This document shows, piece after piece, positions 17,545 through 25,847 of a DNA stretch of 64,000 nt. Source of the stretch: G963556115 sp963666605 (GTDB lineage Bacteria > Planctomycetota > SZUA-567). The notes under the pieces were generated by a model. That model saw only the letters and a list, made by a program, of their open reading frames with translations, searched no databases and had not been told where the DNA came from. Numbering within the stretch: the stretch's first letter is position 1; every line of letters begins with the position of its first letter. A program made the position numbers and the translations under genes. The DNA is taken from positions 1,798,001 to 1,862,000 of the forward strand of contig OZ223208.1 of the NCBI GenBank assembly GCA_965140405.1. The letters are read 5' to 3'.

Positions 17545-17567
17545 AATGGTTTAGATTATAAACTATT
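17545..17567. promoter_or_regulatory. MarR operator 2
   Basis: AATGGTTTA (17545-17553), spacer gatta, TAAACTATT (17559-17567). One arm pair is a G-T mismatch. It matches operator 1 at 20 of 23 positions and lies 30 bases before the methyltransferase start. Confidence 0.65.
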
Positions 17568-17596
17568 TAGGTGTACTCATTATGTTAAGGAAAAAA

Positions 17597-18235
17597 ATGA
17601 ATAAATTTGGAAATATTATATACGAGCAGCAGATTATGATAAAAAGGTTGAAAAAGTAGGTTACCGTATTCCAGAAGCACTGTTTGGATTGATGTTTGAT
17701 TTCGTAAAAACCAAAGGAGAAAGTTTTAGATATTGGCACAGGAACTGGTAGAGCTGCAAAATTATTTTCTAAAGCAGGCCTTGAGACATATGTTATGGAT
17801 ATGTCTCAAAAAATGCTTGAGATTTGTAAGAGTAAAGGCTTTTTTAAGACATTAAAAAGACATGATTTAACCCAAGCGTCGTACCCATTTGAAGATCAAG
17901 AAATGGATCATATTATAAGTGTTGGAGTGTTGAATCATTTTACTGATTTATCAGTATTCTTTTCCGAGAGCGCTCGTATTTTGAGAAACAAAGGATTTTT
18001 GGGATTTATGACAGGATTTCGAGAGGAAAATAAACCACATAAAATTGATTTTACAATCGAACATGAGTGCAACCATTCACATCAAAAACTATATTGTAAT
18101 ACTGATTCTGAAATAAAAGAGTATCTCCTTAATAATTCATTAAGACTTAAAAGTTGGTTGGTAACAAGAGTGTGTTCTAGTATGAAGCCTGATTTGATTA
18201 TTCCTGTAAAGGTTTATGTTGCAGAAAAATACTGA
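17597..18235 (+). pseudogene. Class I SAM methyltransferase, broken by two frameshifts
   Basis: Reading starts at ATG 17597 after AAGG. The frame stops at a TAG at 17657, but the neighbouring frame continues a typical methyltransferase N-terminus ('WKYYIRAADYDKKVEKVGYR') from 17608 to about 17720. The original frame then resumes with motif I, 'VLDIGTGTGRAAKLF', and runs to 18235 through 'SVGVLNHFTDLSVFFSESARIL'. Two compensating single-base changes, one in a T-run near 17606 and one in 'gagaaag' near 17720, would restore one protein of about 210 residues. Either a recent pseudogene or two sequencing errors; both shifts lie in short homopolymers. Confidence 0.75.
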
Positions 18236-18325
18236 TATTTACTATAGAAAAACGATCGTTACCGTAATTTACGCAAATAGGTTATACATATTATTTATCA
18301 ACTCAACTTTAAGCTCTTATCGGCT

Positions 18326-18344
18326 CAAGGGGCAAAGCCCCTTG
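18326..18344. terminator. Hairpin past the end of dnaE
   Basis: CAAGGGGC (18326-18333), 3-nt loop, GCCCCTTG (18337-18344). It lies 31 bases beyond the dnaE stop; no T-run on the minus strand. Confidence 0.45.
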
Positions 18345-18374
18345 GCGGTTGGATAGAGTGTATGCGACTCAGCT

Positions 18375-21300
18375 CTACGCCTGTGCAGTCCTGCGTTGGA
18401 ATTTGCGTCTGCTACCGTTGCCGCCACCGCCGTTATTTACCATTGGGGTGTAGTGTAGGTTTCCTTCACCTAGTATGTTGCGGAGCTCTTCGGCGAATTC
18501 TTCGCTTGGGGTGATGCTGAAGGTTGGTGGTGTCTTGATGGTTACCTTCTTGCCTCTGAGAGTATTTACACTGAAATACACCGGTATCTTGCCGTGATTT
18601 CTGGTGATGCATTCTTTGAGTGTTGATATCTCTGCGTTGCTACTGTAGTGGTCAGAGTTTAAGGTAATTATCGCTTTACCAGCTAAGACGTCTACTGCTT
18701 CTTCAATAGTGATCACCTTGTCGCAGAGTATGCTGGGTTCATCGCGACTTCTATCGAGTTTGCCTTGCATGAAGATTACTTTGTCTTCTACTAGTAGCTC
18801 TTTGTACTCTTCAAATTGGGTTGAGAATACCATTACTCGTACGCTGGCGTCTAGGTCGTCGAGTACGACCTGTGCGTAGCGGCGTTCTTTCTTGTCTAGC
18901 CTTACGTTTACTGAGCTGATCATTCCGCCTATGGTTACGTAGGTGCCGTCTTGGGTCTCATTCAGTTTGCTTACTCTGGCGTTACTGTAGACTCTGAGAG
19001 CTGTAGCGTGCTTGGCTAGTGGGTGGCTGGATACGTAGAGACCGAGTACTTCTTTTTCAAGCTGTAACTTGAGCTGTTCATCCCACTCTGGAATATTAGG
19101 CAGTGTAGGCTCGGCAATCTCTTCAGACTCTCCGAAAAGATTCATCTGCCCTGAGTTTCTATCCTTTTGTGCACTCTGACCTGCTGAGATTGCTGCTTCT
19201 ACTGCTGCTACGTATTGTGATCTGTGTCCACCTAGAGAGTCAAAACCTCCAGCTTTGATTAATGCTTCGATTGAACCTTTGTTGAGCTTGTGCAGGTCTA
19301 CTCGTTCACAGAAGTCATATAGACTCGAGTACGCTCCGTTTTCACGGCGTTCTGCTTCCATTGACTCTACCGCTTTATCACCTACACCTTTTATAGCTGA
19401 TAGGCCGTAGCGGATGTCTTTGTCCTTTGTTACTGTGAAGTATGCGCCAGACTCGTTGACGTCTGGTGGTAGGAGCTTGATACCAAGGTGTTTTGAGTCT
19501 TCGGTGTACTGAACAATTTTGTCAGAGTTTCCTCTGTTGGTAGTGAGCAGGGCTGCCATGTACTCCACTGGATAGTGTGCTTTGAGCCAAGCAGTTTGGT
19601 AGGCGATATATGCATAACATGCAGAGTGTGACTTGTTGAAACCGTAGGCCGCAAACTGCTCTACTTGGTCGAAGATAAGTGCGGCGATCTCTTCACCTAC
19701 TGTGTCATGCGCTTGTTGTACAAACTTGCCTTTATACTCATCCATGATCTCTTTGATCTTCTTACCCATCGCACGTCTCATCAAGTCACCCTCTGAGAGT
19801 GTGAAGTGAGCTAGCTGCAAGGCGAGTGCCTGTACCTGTTCTTGGTAGAGAACCTCTCCGTGGGTCTCGCCTAGGATTCCCTCGAGTAGTGGGTGAAGGT
19901 AATTTGGCTCGGCGCGCTTGTGTTTGCAATCGATATATCTGTCTACCATGCCACAGCCGAGAGGGCCAGGTCGGTACATTGCAACACCAGCAATAAGGTC
20001 TTCAAATCTGTCTGGACGCATCTTGGTGAGCAGGGCTCTAAAGCCGTCTGATTCAAACTGGAATACACCCTTGGAGTCGCCTTTGCTTAGCATATCGTAG
20101 GTCAATTTGTCATCAATAGGGATATTATTGATATCAATTACATCCCCGGTTGAGAGTTTGATGATATCTAGGGCTTTTCTGATAAGTGTAAGGGTTTCAA
20201 GACCGAGTACATCGACCTTACATAGACCAAGGACTTCGACCTTCTTCATATCGTATTGGAAGGTGATATCTTCACCACGTTTTGCAAGTGGGCCGTAAAA
20301 CTCTGCAAGTGGGCGATCACCAACCAGTACCCCAGCGGCGTGGATACCTGTCTGACGAATAACTCCGTCTAGTTCACCACTCATATCGAGCATCTCTTTG
20401 ATTATAGGATCTTTATCATACACATCTGCAAGGTCAGGGTTCTCTTTCATGGCATTTTGAATAGAGGTGAACCCGTTCTTTGCTTTGGCGCCATCTGGGA
20501 TCATCTTGGCAATAGTGTTTACTTCGTGAAGAGGTATATCCATTACTCTACCTACATCACGGATAGCACTCTTTGCAGAGATCTTGCCATAGGTGACAAT
20601 CTGCGAGCAGTGATCATGACCGAAGCGGTCTTTAATGAATTGCACAACTTCTGATCTTCGCTCGACGTCAAAATCTATATCGATATCAGGCATCTCATTA
20701 CGACCTTCATTGAGGAATCTTTCAAAGAGTAGGTCGTATTTTAGTGGGTCTAAATCTGTGATAAGCATTGCGTAGGCTATGATCGAACCAGCAGCAGAAC
20801 CACGACCTGGCCCTACTGGGATACCATTATCTTTGGCAAATTGTACAATCTCTGCTACCATCAAGAAGTATGAAGGGAAGCCCATCTCTAGGATCACCTT
20901 CTTCTCCTTCTTATATCTGGCTTCAACCTCGTCAGGGAATTTACCGTCTATGCGGCCGTAACGAAATTCTAGACCTTTTAGGCACTCTCTCTCAAAGAGC
21001 TCCTCAACTGTTTCGCCTTTGTCTGATGTCATTGTAGGAAGGTGGAACTTGATCCGCTTTCCATGTTCATCATTATGTATCTCTTCTAGGTCGAAGTTGC
21101 ACTGTGCTGCGATCTTAACAGTGTTCTCGCAGGCTTCTGGGTAGTCTTTGAAGGTGTCATACATCTCTTCAGCACTCTTTAGGTAGAACTGGTCACTATC
21201 CATCTTCATGCGGTTTTCATCTGTAAGTTTTTTGCCTGTATTTATACAGATCATCACGTCCTGTACTTTGGCATGCTCTGGAAGGATATAGTGAACATCA

Positions 21301-21923
21301 GAGGTAGCAACCATTGGAATGTCTAATTTCTTTGACATCGCTGCCATTGGAGGGATGATTTTCTTCTGTTCTGGTAGACCGTTATCTTGGATCTCTAGGT
21401 AGAAGTTTCCTTCTCCCATTATCTCTTTGTACTCTAAGGCAGCTTTCTCGGCTTCTTCGAATCTATCATTGAGTAGATTTCTTGAAATTTCTCCTGAAAG
21501 GCATGCAGACATAGCAATAATACCTTCAGAGTGTTTTTTTAGAAGTTCTTTGTCGATTCTTGGGCGGTAGTAGAAGCCGTCCAAGTAGCCGGCGGTACAG
21601 AGTTGGGAAAGGTTTAGATACCCTTGCATGTTCTTAGCGAGTAGTACAAGGTGGAAAGAGGCATCCTTCATGCCGTGTGACTGTTTATCGAATCTTGAGC
21701 CTGGTGCAATATACGCTTCAAAACCGATAATAGGCTTTATGCCGCCTTTTTCAGCTGTCTTGTAGAAATCTATACACCCGTACATAGAACCATGGTCGGT
21801 AATCGCAAGGCTCTTGAAGCCAAGTTCTTTTGCTCTAGAAATAAGCGGTGGAACTTGGCATACCCCGTCTAGCACCGAGTAGTGTGTATGTAAGTGTAGG
21901 TGTGTGTATTCTCTTTCAGACAT
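18375..21923 (-). CDS. dnaE: DNA polymerase III subunit alpha
   Basis: A 1182-residue replicative polymerase, of normal DnaE1 length. The N-terminal PHP domain has 'HLHLHTHYSVLDG' and 'ITDHGSMYG'. The palm contains 'GPGRGSAAGSI' and the catalytic Asp motif 'PDIDIDFD', with the third Asp in the 'FQYDMKKVEVLGLCKVDVLG' region. The helix-hairpin-helix segment ('KAGGFDSLGGHR') and the OB fold near residues 980-1060 follow, then a C-terminal domain and a short basic end. AGGAAAG precedes the start. It is transcribed 26 bases after coaD, so the two are co-transcribed. Confidence 0.97.
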   Translation of the reverse strand: MSEREYTHLHLHTHYSVLDGVCQVPPLISRAKELGFKSLAITDHGSMYGCIDFYKTAEKGGIKPIIGFEAYIAPGSRFDKQSHGMKDASFHLVLLAKNMQGYLNLSQLCTAGYLDGFYYRPRIDKELLKKHSEGIIAMSACLSGEISRNLLNDRFEEAEKAALEYKEIMGEGNFYLEIQDNGLPEQKKIIPPMAAMSKKLDIPMVATSDVHYILPEHAKVQDVMICINTGKKLTDENRMKMDSDQFYLKSAEEMYDTFKDYPEACENTVKIAAQCNFDLEEIHNDEHGKRIKFHLPTMTSDKGETVEELFERECLKGLEFRYGRIDGKFPDEVEARYKKEKKVILEMGFPSYFLMVAEIVQFAKDNGIPVGPGRGSAAGSIIAYAMLITDLDPLKYDLLFERFLNEGRNEMPDIDIDFDVERRSEVVQFIKDRFGHDHCSQIVTYGKISAKSAIRDVGRVMDIPLHEVNTIAKMIPDGAKAKNGFTSIQNAMKENPDLADVYDKDPIIKEMLDMSGELDGVIRQTGIHAAGVLVGDRPLAEFYGPLAKRGEDITFQYDMKKVEVLGLCKVDVLGLETLTLIRKALDIIKLSTGDVIDINNIPIDDKLTYDMLSKGDSKGVFQFESDGFRALLTKMRPDRFEDLIAGVAMYRPGPLGCGMVDRYIDCKHKRAEPNYLHPLLEGILGETHGEVLYQEQVQALALQLAHFTLSEGDLMRRAMGKKIKEIMDEYKGKFVQQAHDTVGEEIAALIFDQVEQFAAYGFNKSHSACYAYIAYQTAWLKAHYPVEYMAALLTTNRGNSDKIVQYTEDSKHLGIKLLPPDVNESGAYFTVTKDKDIRYGLSAIKGVGDKAVESMEAERRENGAYSSLYDFCERVDLHKLNKGSIEALIKAGGFDSLGGHRSQYVAAVEAAISAGQSAQKDRNSGQMNLFGESEEIAEPTLPNIPEWDEQLKLQLEKEVLGLYVSSHPLAKHATALRVYSNARVSKLNETQDGTYVTIGGMISSVNVRLDKKERRYAQVVLDDLDASVRVMVFSTQFEEYKELLVEDKVIFMQGKLDRSRDEPSILCDKVITIEEAVDVLAGKAIITLNSDHYSSNAEISTLKECITRNHGKIPVYFSVNTLRGKKVTIKTPPTFSITPSEEFAEELRNILGEGNLHYTPMVNNGGGGNGSRRKFQRRTAQA

Positions 21924-21949
21924 ATTGCTTTCCTGTTTTTTATTCTTTA

Positions 21950-22525
21950 CTATTCAATGATTTCGCCAATAAGACCGTTCTTTCCGTGACCTGCTTGTGG
22001 TGCTTCGCTACCACCCAAGCCAACCTCATCTCTTCTGGGCTTTTTTGGTATACGTTCTTTTAGTACAGTCGCGATATCCTTTGGTACAAAAGCAGATATA
22101 TCACCACCGAATGAGCATGCTTCTCGAATGAGGGTAGAACTGATAAATGAGTTTTCAGCACTGGCCATAACAAATAGTGTCTCAATTCCGCCCATTCTAC
22201 GGTTTGCAATAGCTAACTGGAACTCGTACTCAAAGTCTGCGTAAGTCCTGATACCTCTAAGTATTGCCCTTGCTCCAATTTGTTGAGCATAATCAACAGT
22301 CATGCATGAGAAGGATTCAACTTTTACGTTTCCAAGGTCGCGGGTGAGCTTCTCTGTCATCTCAATACGTTCTTGGGTCGAAAAGATCGACTTCTTCTCA
22401 GAATTTATTCCAATTCCGACAACAAGTGTGTCGAAGAGCTTTGAACCACGTTGGATAACATCAAGGTGTCCAAAGGTGATAGGATCGAATGATCCTGGGA
22501 AGATTGCAATGTTTGATTTGCCCAT
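21950..22525 (-). CDS. coaD: Phosphopantetheine adenylyltransferase
   Basis: A 191-residue CoaD, which joins 4'-phosphopantetheine and ATP to give dephospho-CoA, the penultimate step of CoA synthesis. 'GSFDPITFGHLDVI' is the nucleotidyltransferase T/HxGH motif, and 'AILRGIRTYADFEYE' and 'ENSFISSTLIRE' (ISSTxIR) are the other family blocks. The start is ATG 22525, set by AGAAGGAA; the longer upstream reading is unlikely. The C-terminus is about 25 residues longer than usual, Gly/Lys-rich and probably disordered. dnaE follows 26 bases later. Confidence 0.95.
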   Translation of the reverse strand: MGKSNIAIFPGSFDPITFGHLDVIQRGSKLFDTLVVGIGINSEKKSIFSTQERIEMTEKLTRDLGNVKVESFSCMTVDYAQQIGARAILRGIRTYADFEYEFQLAIANRRMGGIETLFVMASAENSFISSTLIREACSFGGDISAFVPKDIATVLKERIPKKPRRDEVGLGGSEAPQAGHGKNGLIGEIIE

Positions 22526-22664
22526 GATTTTTGGGTTCCTTCTATGTTGTTTATAGAGATTCATTTTACAATATAAATTTTATAAGAGATTGTTGGTCGG
22601 TTCTTATACAGTTAATATTGCGTTACTAATAATGAAAAAAAGAAAACGAAAATTATAAATCATC

Positions 22665-22692
22665 TTTTCAACCTCTTCTTGTGGTGTATAAT
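22665..22692 (+). promoter_or_regulatory. Promoter of the small Cys protein-def-fmt-lpxB operon
   Basis: TTTTCA (22665-22670), 16-nt spacer, TATAAT (22687-22692). The leader would be about 70 bases. Confidence 0.55.
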
Positions 22693-22767
22693 TCAGAAGT
22701 CGATCAAAATTGTAAGTTCATTATTACTATTCTAAAGGAATAGGGAGAAAAGAAAAGGGTATAGGTC

Positions 22768-22917
22768 ATGAGTTTTTTAAAAATGCTGATACAGAAACTA
22801 AAATCACTCATTTCAGATGATATGCTTTGTGATACTTGTATGTATGACTATGGTAATGCTTGTACAAGAGAAGAGAGACCAAATGCGCAGGTCTGCGCTG
22901 ACTATAAGAGGCGTTAA
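22768..22917 (+). CDS. 49-residue four-cysteine protein
   Basis: A small gene below the usual length cutoff. The 49-residue product has a basic amphipathic N-terminal helix ('FLKMLIQKLKSLI') and a compact C-terminal half with four cysteines spaced C-x2-C-x7-C-x10-C ('LCDTCMYDYGNAC', 'RPNAQVCADYKRR'), suggesting a zinc or iron-sulfur site. I recall similar 'RPNA..C.DY' proteins as unnamed small proteins in PVC genomes, but cannot verify this here. A good promoter and AAGGGT precede it, and def follows 42 bases later in the same direction. Its function is unknown. Confidence 0.7.
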   Translation: MSFLKMLIQKLKSLISDDMLCDTCMYDYGNACTREERPNAQVCADYKRR

Positions 22918-22959
22918 ATAGGTTGTTAATTTATTGACTATATTTGATAAAGGGCTGAT

Positions 22960-23490
22960 ATGCTTGAAGTTGTATACTATCCTGATCCTATACTAAGGAA
23001 GGTGTCTGAAGAAGTCAAAGAGATTGACGAGAATATCGTCAAGCTTGCTGATGATATGTTTGAAACAATGTATGAATATATTGGTATCGGTCTAGCAGCC
23101 CCGCAGGTTGGTATTAGCCTAAGGCTGGTAGTTATTGATTTAAGAGAGAATAACGAGCCTAATAGAAGGGTCTTTATCAATCCTCAAATTATAGCTAAAA
23201 GTAAGGAAAAAGAGAAGATGGAGGAGGGATGTTTGAGCCTTCCTGAAATTTCTGCAAGTATTTCCCGGCCATCTGCTATAACAGTGAAAGCTCTAGGAAT
23301 TGATGGTAGGGAGTTTGTTCTGGAAGCTGAAGGACTGCTAGCTAGGTGTATTCAGCATGAAATGGATCATCTCGAAGGTATTGTATTTACTGATAAGGCC
23401 TCAATGGCTGGTAAGTTGTCGGTAAAAAGTGGTCTGAAGCGTCTAGAAGAAGACTATATGGATAGACTGAGTAAGAAGGATGCTGAATGA
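22960..23490 (+). CDS. def: Peptide deformylase
   Basis: A 176-residue class I deformylase that removes the formyl group from new protein N-termini. All three metal-site motifs are intact: 'GIGLAAPQVG', 'EGCLSLPE' (Cys ligand) and 'QHEMDHLEG' (HExxH). AAAGGG precedes the ATG. The last 4 bases overlap the fmt start (ATGA), the classic def-fmt pairing. The C-terminus is Lys-rich, and the length is normal. Confidence 0.97.
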   Translation: MLEVVYYPDPILRKVSEEVKEIDENIVKLADDMFETMYEYIGIGLAAPQVGISLRLVVIDLRENNEPNRRVFINPQIIAKSKEKEKMEEGCLSLPEISASISRPSAITVKALGIDGREFVLEAEGLLARCIQHEMDHLEGIVFTDKASMAGKLSVKSGLKRLEEDYMDRLSKKDAE

Positions 23491-24446
23491 AGATAGTATT
23501 TTTTGGAAGTGCACCTATTGCAGTATCAACGTTTAATGCTCTAATTGAAAGTAGGAACGAAATCCTCGCAGTATTTACTCAGCCTGATAGACCGGCTGGA
23601 CGTGGTGGGCATATGCACCAGACCGCGGTAAAGGTTAGAGCTCTTGAAGTAGGTATACCTGTGGAGCAACCTGAGCGTATGCGTGATCCCGAAGCAATTG
23701 AGGCGTTAAAAAAGTATGAACCAGATGTTGCTGTTATAGTTGCTTATGGGCATCTCATTCCAAAAGTATTACTTGAAATACCTGAACATGGTTTTATCAA
23801 TCTACATGCATCACTACTTCCTAGATATCGTGGTGCGGCACCAGTTCCCTTTGCAATTCTCAATGGTGATAGTGAGACAGGAGTAACTGTTTTTCAGCTC
23901 AACGAGAAATTTGATGAAGGGAAGATATTAGGTGTAGAGAAGGTCACTATTGAAGATACTGATACAACTACAACCCTACTAGAAAAGCTCTCTCCAATTG
24001 GTGCAGAGCTAATATGTAAAGTGGTGGGTGAGCTTGAAGCTGGTTGGATTGTACCTCTTGAGCAGAATGATGAAGAAGCCACATTTGCACCCAAGATGAA
24101 CAAGGATGACGGTAGGGTCGATTGGGCACTAGATTCACGAACAATTGATCTGCATGTTCGAGCGTATCAACCTTGGCCAAGGTGTTTTACTTTTTATGTG
24201 GCTGGAAGAAAGGTGCGTCGTCTTTGTATTCTTGAGGTTAGAGATTATGATATGACAGGGCAGTCTGGTAAGAATGGAGAGATTGTCCATGCTGATGAAG
24301 AGAATGGTCTGGTTGTTGGGTGTGGTAATGGGCAGGCTGTAAGGCTAATAAGGGTAAAACCTGAAGGAAAGAAAGAGATGCGCGGGCTTGATTTTATGCA
24401 TGGGGCGCGTCTGAAGGTAGGGGACTTCTTACTAGGTATTGACTAG
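23487..24446 (+). CDS. fmt: Methionyl-tRNA formyltransferase
   Basis: A 319-residue Fmt, which formylates Met-tRNA(fMet) from 10-formyl-THF. The N-terminal Rossmann-like fold begins 'MKIVFFGSAPIAVSTFNAL'; 'LHASLLPRYRGAAPVPFAILNGDSETGVT' holds the catalytic Asn/His/Asp region. The C-terminal OB domain starts around residue 205. It overlaps def by 4 bases, so both are translated from one message, and lpxB follows 88 bases later. Confidence 0.97.
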   Translation: MKIVFFGSAPIAVSTFNALIESRNEILAVFTQPDRPAGRGGHMHQTAVKVRALEVGIPVEQPERMRDPEAIEALKKYEPDVAVIVAYGHLIPKVLLEIPEHGFINLHASLLPRYRGAAPVPFAILNGDSETGVTVFQLNEKFDEGKILGVEKVTIEDTDTTTTLLEKLSPIGAELICKVVGELEAGWIVPLEQNDEEATFAPKMNKDDGRVDWALDSRTIDLHVRAYQPWPRCFTFYVAGRKVRRLCILEVRDYDMTGQSGKNGEIVHADEENGLVVGCGNGQAVRLIRVKPEGKKEMRGLDFMHGARLKVGDFLLGID

Positions 24447-24534
24447 CTGAGGTTGTTCTTCATTATCATATCGTGATTGCGGTATGATTTTTTCTAAGAT
24501 TGTAGCTTTTGCACTTTGTGAGAGATTGGAAATA

Positions 24535-25683
24535 ATGCGTGTATATCTATCTACTGGTGATACCTCGGCTGAGCCACATGCTCTAGGTTTCATCAATGCT
24601 TGTAAAGAAATAGAGCCTGGATGTGAGTTTAGTGTCATGGGTGGCGATATACTCCGTAGTGGTGGAGTGGATATAGCTTTTGACTCTACAGAGATAAAAG
24701 TTATGGGTTTTGTTGCAATTATTAAGCACCTTCCAAAAATTAGAAAAATATTTTATGATGTTCTTGATTATATCCACAATACAAAACCAGATGTGGTTGT
24801 ACTTGTAGATTATCCGGGGTTTCATTTGAGGTTGGCAAAGAAGATTAAGAAGAAATTCCCAGAGCTTCCTATAATATATTATATAACACCTCAGGTATGG
24901 GCATGGCATCAGAGTCGGGTGGAAATAATAAAAAAGTATGTAGATTGGGCAATGTGTATCCTGCCTTTTGAAGAGAAGTGGTTTGTCGATCATGGGGTAA
25001 AGTCTGAATATGTGGGTAGCCCTGTACTCGATGGAGTGAGAAATGCTGATCCACAAGCTCTTAAGGAATATTTAGGTATTTCACAGCAGAAGAGAGTCGT
25101 CTCTATATTTGCTGGGAGTAGGCGGAAGGAGCTCGAGTATATTCTAAAACCTATGTTAGGTGCTGTAGAGTTAGTACGTGAAAAATTTACAGAAGTTGAG
25201 TTTGTCCTTTCGGTAGCCCCTGGAATGAGGAGAAATATTGATTCAATAAGAAATGAAATACCAGAATATATTCAGATTGTAGAAGGTCAGAGTCACGAAA
25301 TACTCGCTGGGAGTGACTTTGTATTCGCTAAAAGTGGAACCACTACGCTTGAAGCTGCTCTGATTGGTACTCCTATGATTGTAGCATATCGAGGGGATTG
25401 GCTAAGTGCAATTATTGCAAAATTTCTAAAGAGGCTAAATAATTTACCGTTTATCTCATTACCTAATATTATTGCTGGTAAAGAAGTCGTACCTGAACTC
25501 TTGCAAGAGGAGTGTTCAGCAAGGGCTTTGGCAGAGTTTGCTATCAAAGTACTCGGTAATAAAGGTGTGTCCGATAATATGAAAATTGAATTTAGAAAGA
25601 TTAGAGATATTGTAGGCGAAGAAGACTCTGGAATTCGTGCGGCTAGGTCTTTTTTCGGTTATTTATCGCGAAGGAATTTTTAA
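24535..25683 (+). CDS. lpxB: Lipid-A-disaccharide synthase
   Basis: A 382-residue GT19 enzyme that condenses UDP-2,3-diacylglucosamine with lipid X to make the lipid A disaccharide at the inner membrane. Family features include 'STGDTSAEPHALGF' at the N-terminus (GE.SGD in E. coli), 'VMGFVAIIKHLPKIRKI', 'YYITPQVWAWHQSR', 'GSPVLDGV' and 'SGTTTLEAALIGTPMIVAYR'. This shows the organism makes lipid A and has an outer membrane. ATG 24535 is preferred over the in-frame 24484, which adds 17 residues not found in the family. Its neighbours are def-fmt upstream and an outer-membrane protein downstream. Confidence 0.95.
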   Translation: MRVYLSTGDTSAEPHALGFINACKEIEPGCEFSVMGGDILRSGGVDIAFDSTEIKVMGFVAIIKHLPKIRKIFYDVLDYIHNTKPDVVVLVDYPGFHLRLAKKIKKKFPELPIIYYITPQVWAWHQSRVEIIKKYVDWAMCILPFEEKWFVDHGVKSEYVGSPVLDGVRNADPQALKEYLGISQQKRVVSIFAGSRRKELEYILKPMLGAVELVREKFTEVEFVLSVAPGMRRNIDSIRNEIPEYIQIVEGQSHEILAGSDFVFAKSGTTTLEAALIGTPMIVAYRGDWLSAIIAKFLKRLNNLPFISLPNIIAGKEVVPELLQEECSARALAEFAIKVLGNKGVSDNMKIEFRKIRDIVGEEDSGIRAARSFFGYLSRRNF

Positions 25684-25722
25684 TAAACTGGATATAAAAA
25701 AAGTTAAAATTTTAAAAAGTTG

Positions 25723-25750
25723 TTGATAAAATTGATAATTAATGTATTAT
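25723..25750 (+). promoter_or_regulatory. Promoter of the outer-membrane protein gene
   Basis: TTGATA (25723-25728), 16-nt spacer, TATTAT (25745-25750). Confidence 0.5.
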
Positions 25751-25847
25751 AGTATAAAAATACTGTTAAAGTCAGTAATAATTGTTTAATTTGTTTGATT
25801 TTCGGTAAGAGTTTGTGGATTATCGGAAGTAACATAGGGAATTGGGG

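Noticed and set aside
18326..18344. Hairpin as part of a REP-like repeat family
   Set aside because: No second copy was seen in this window.
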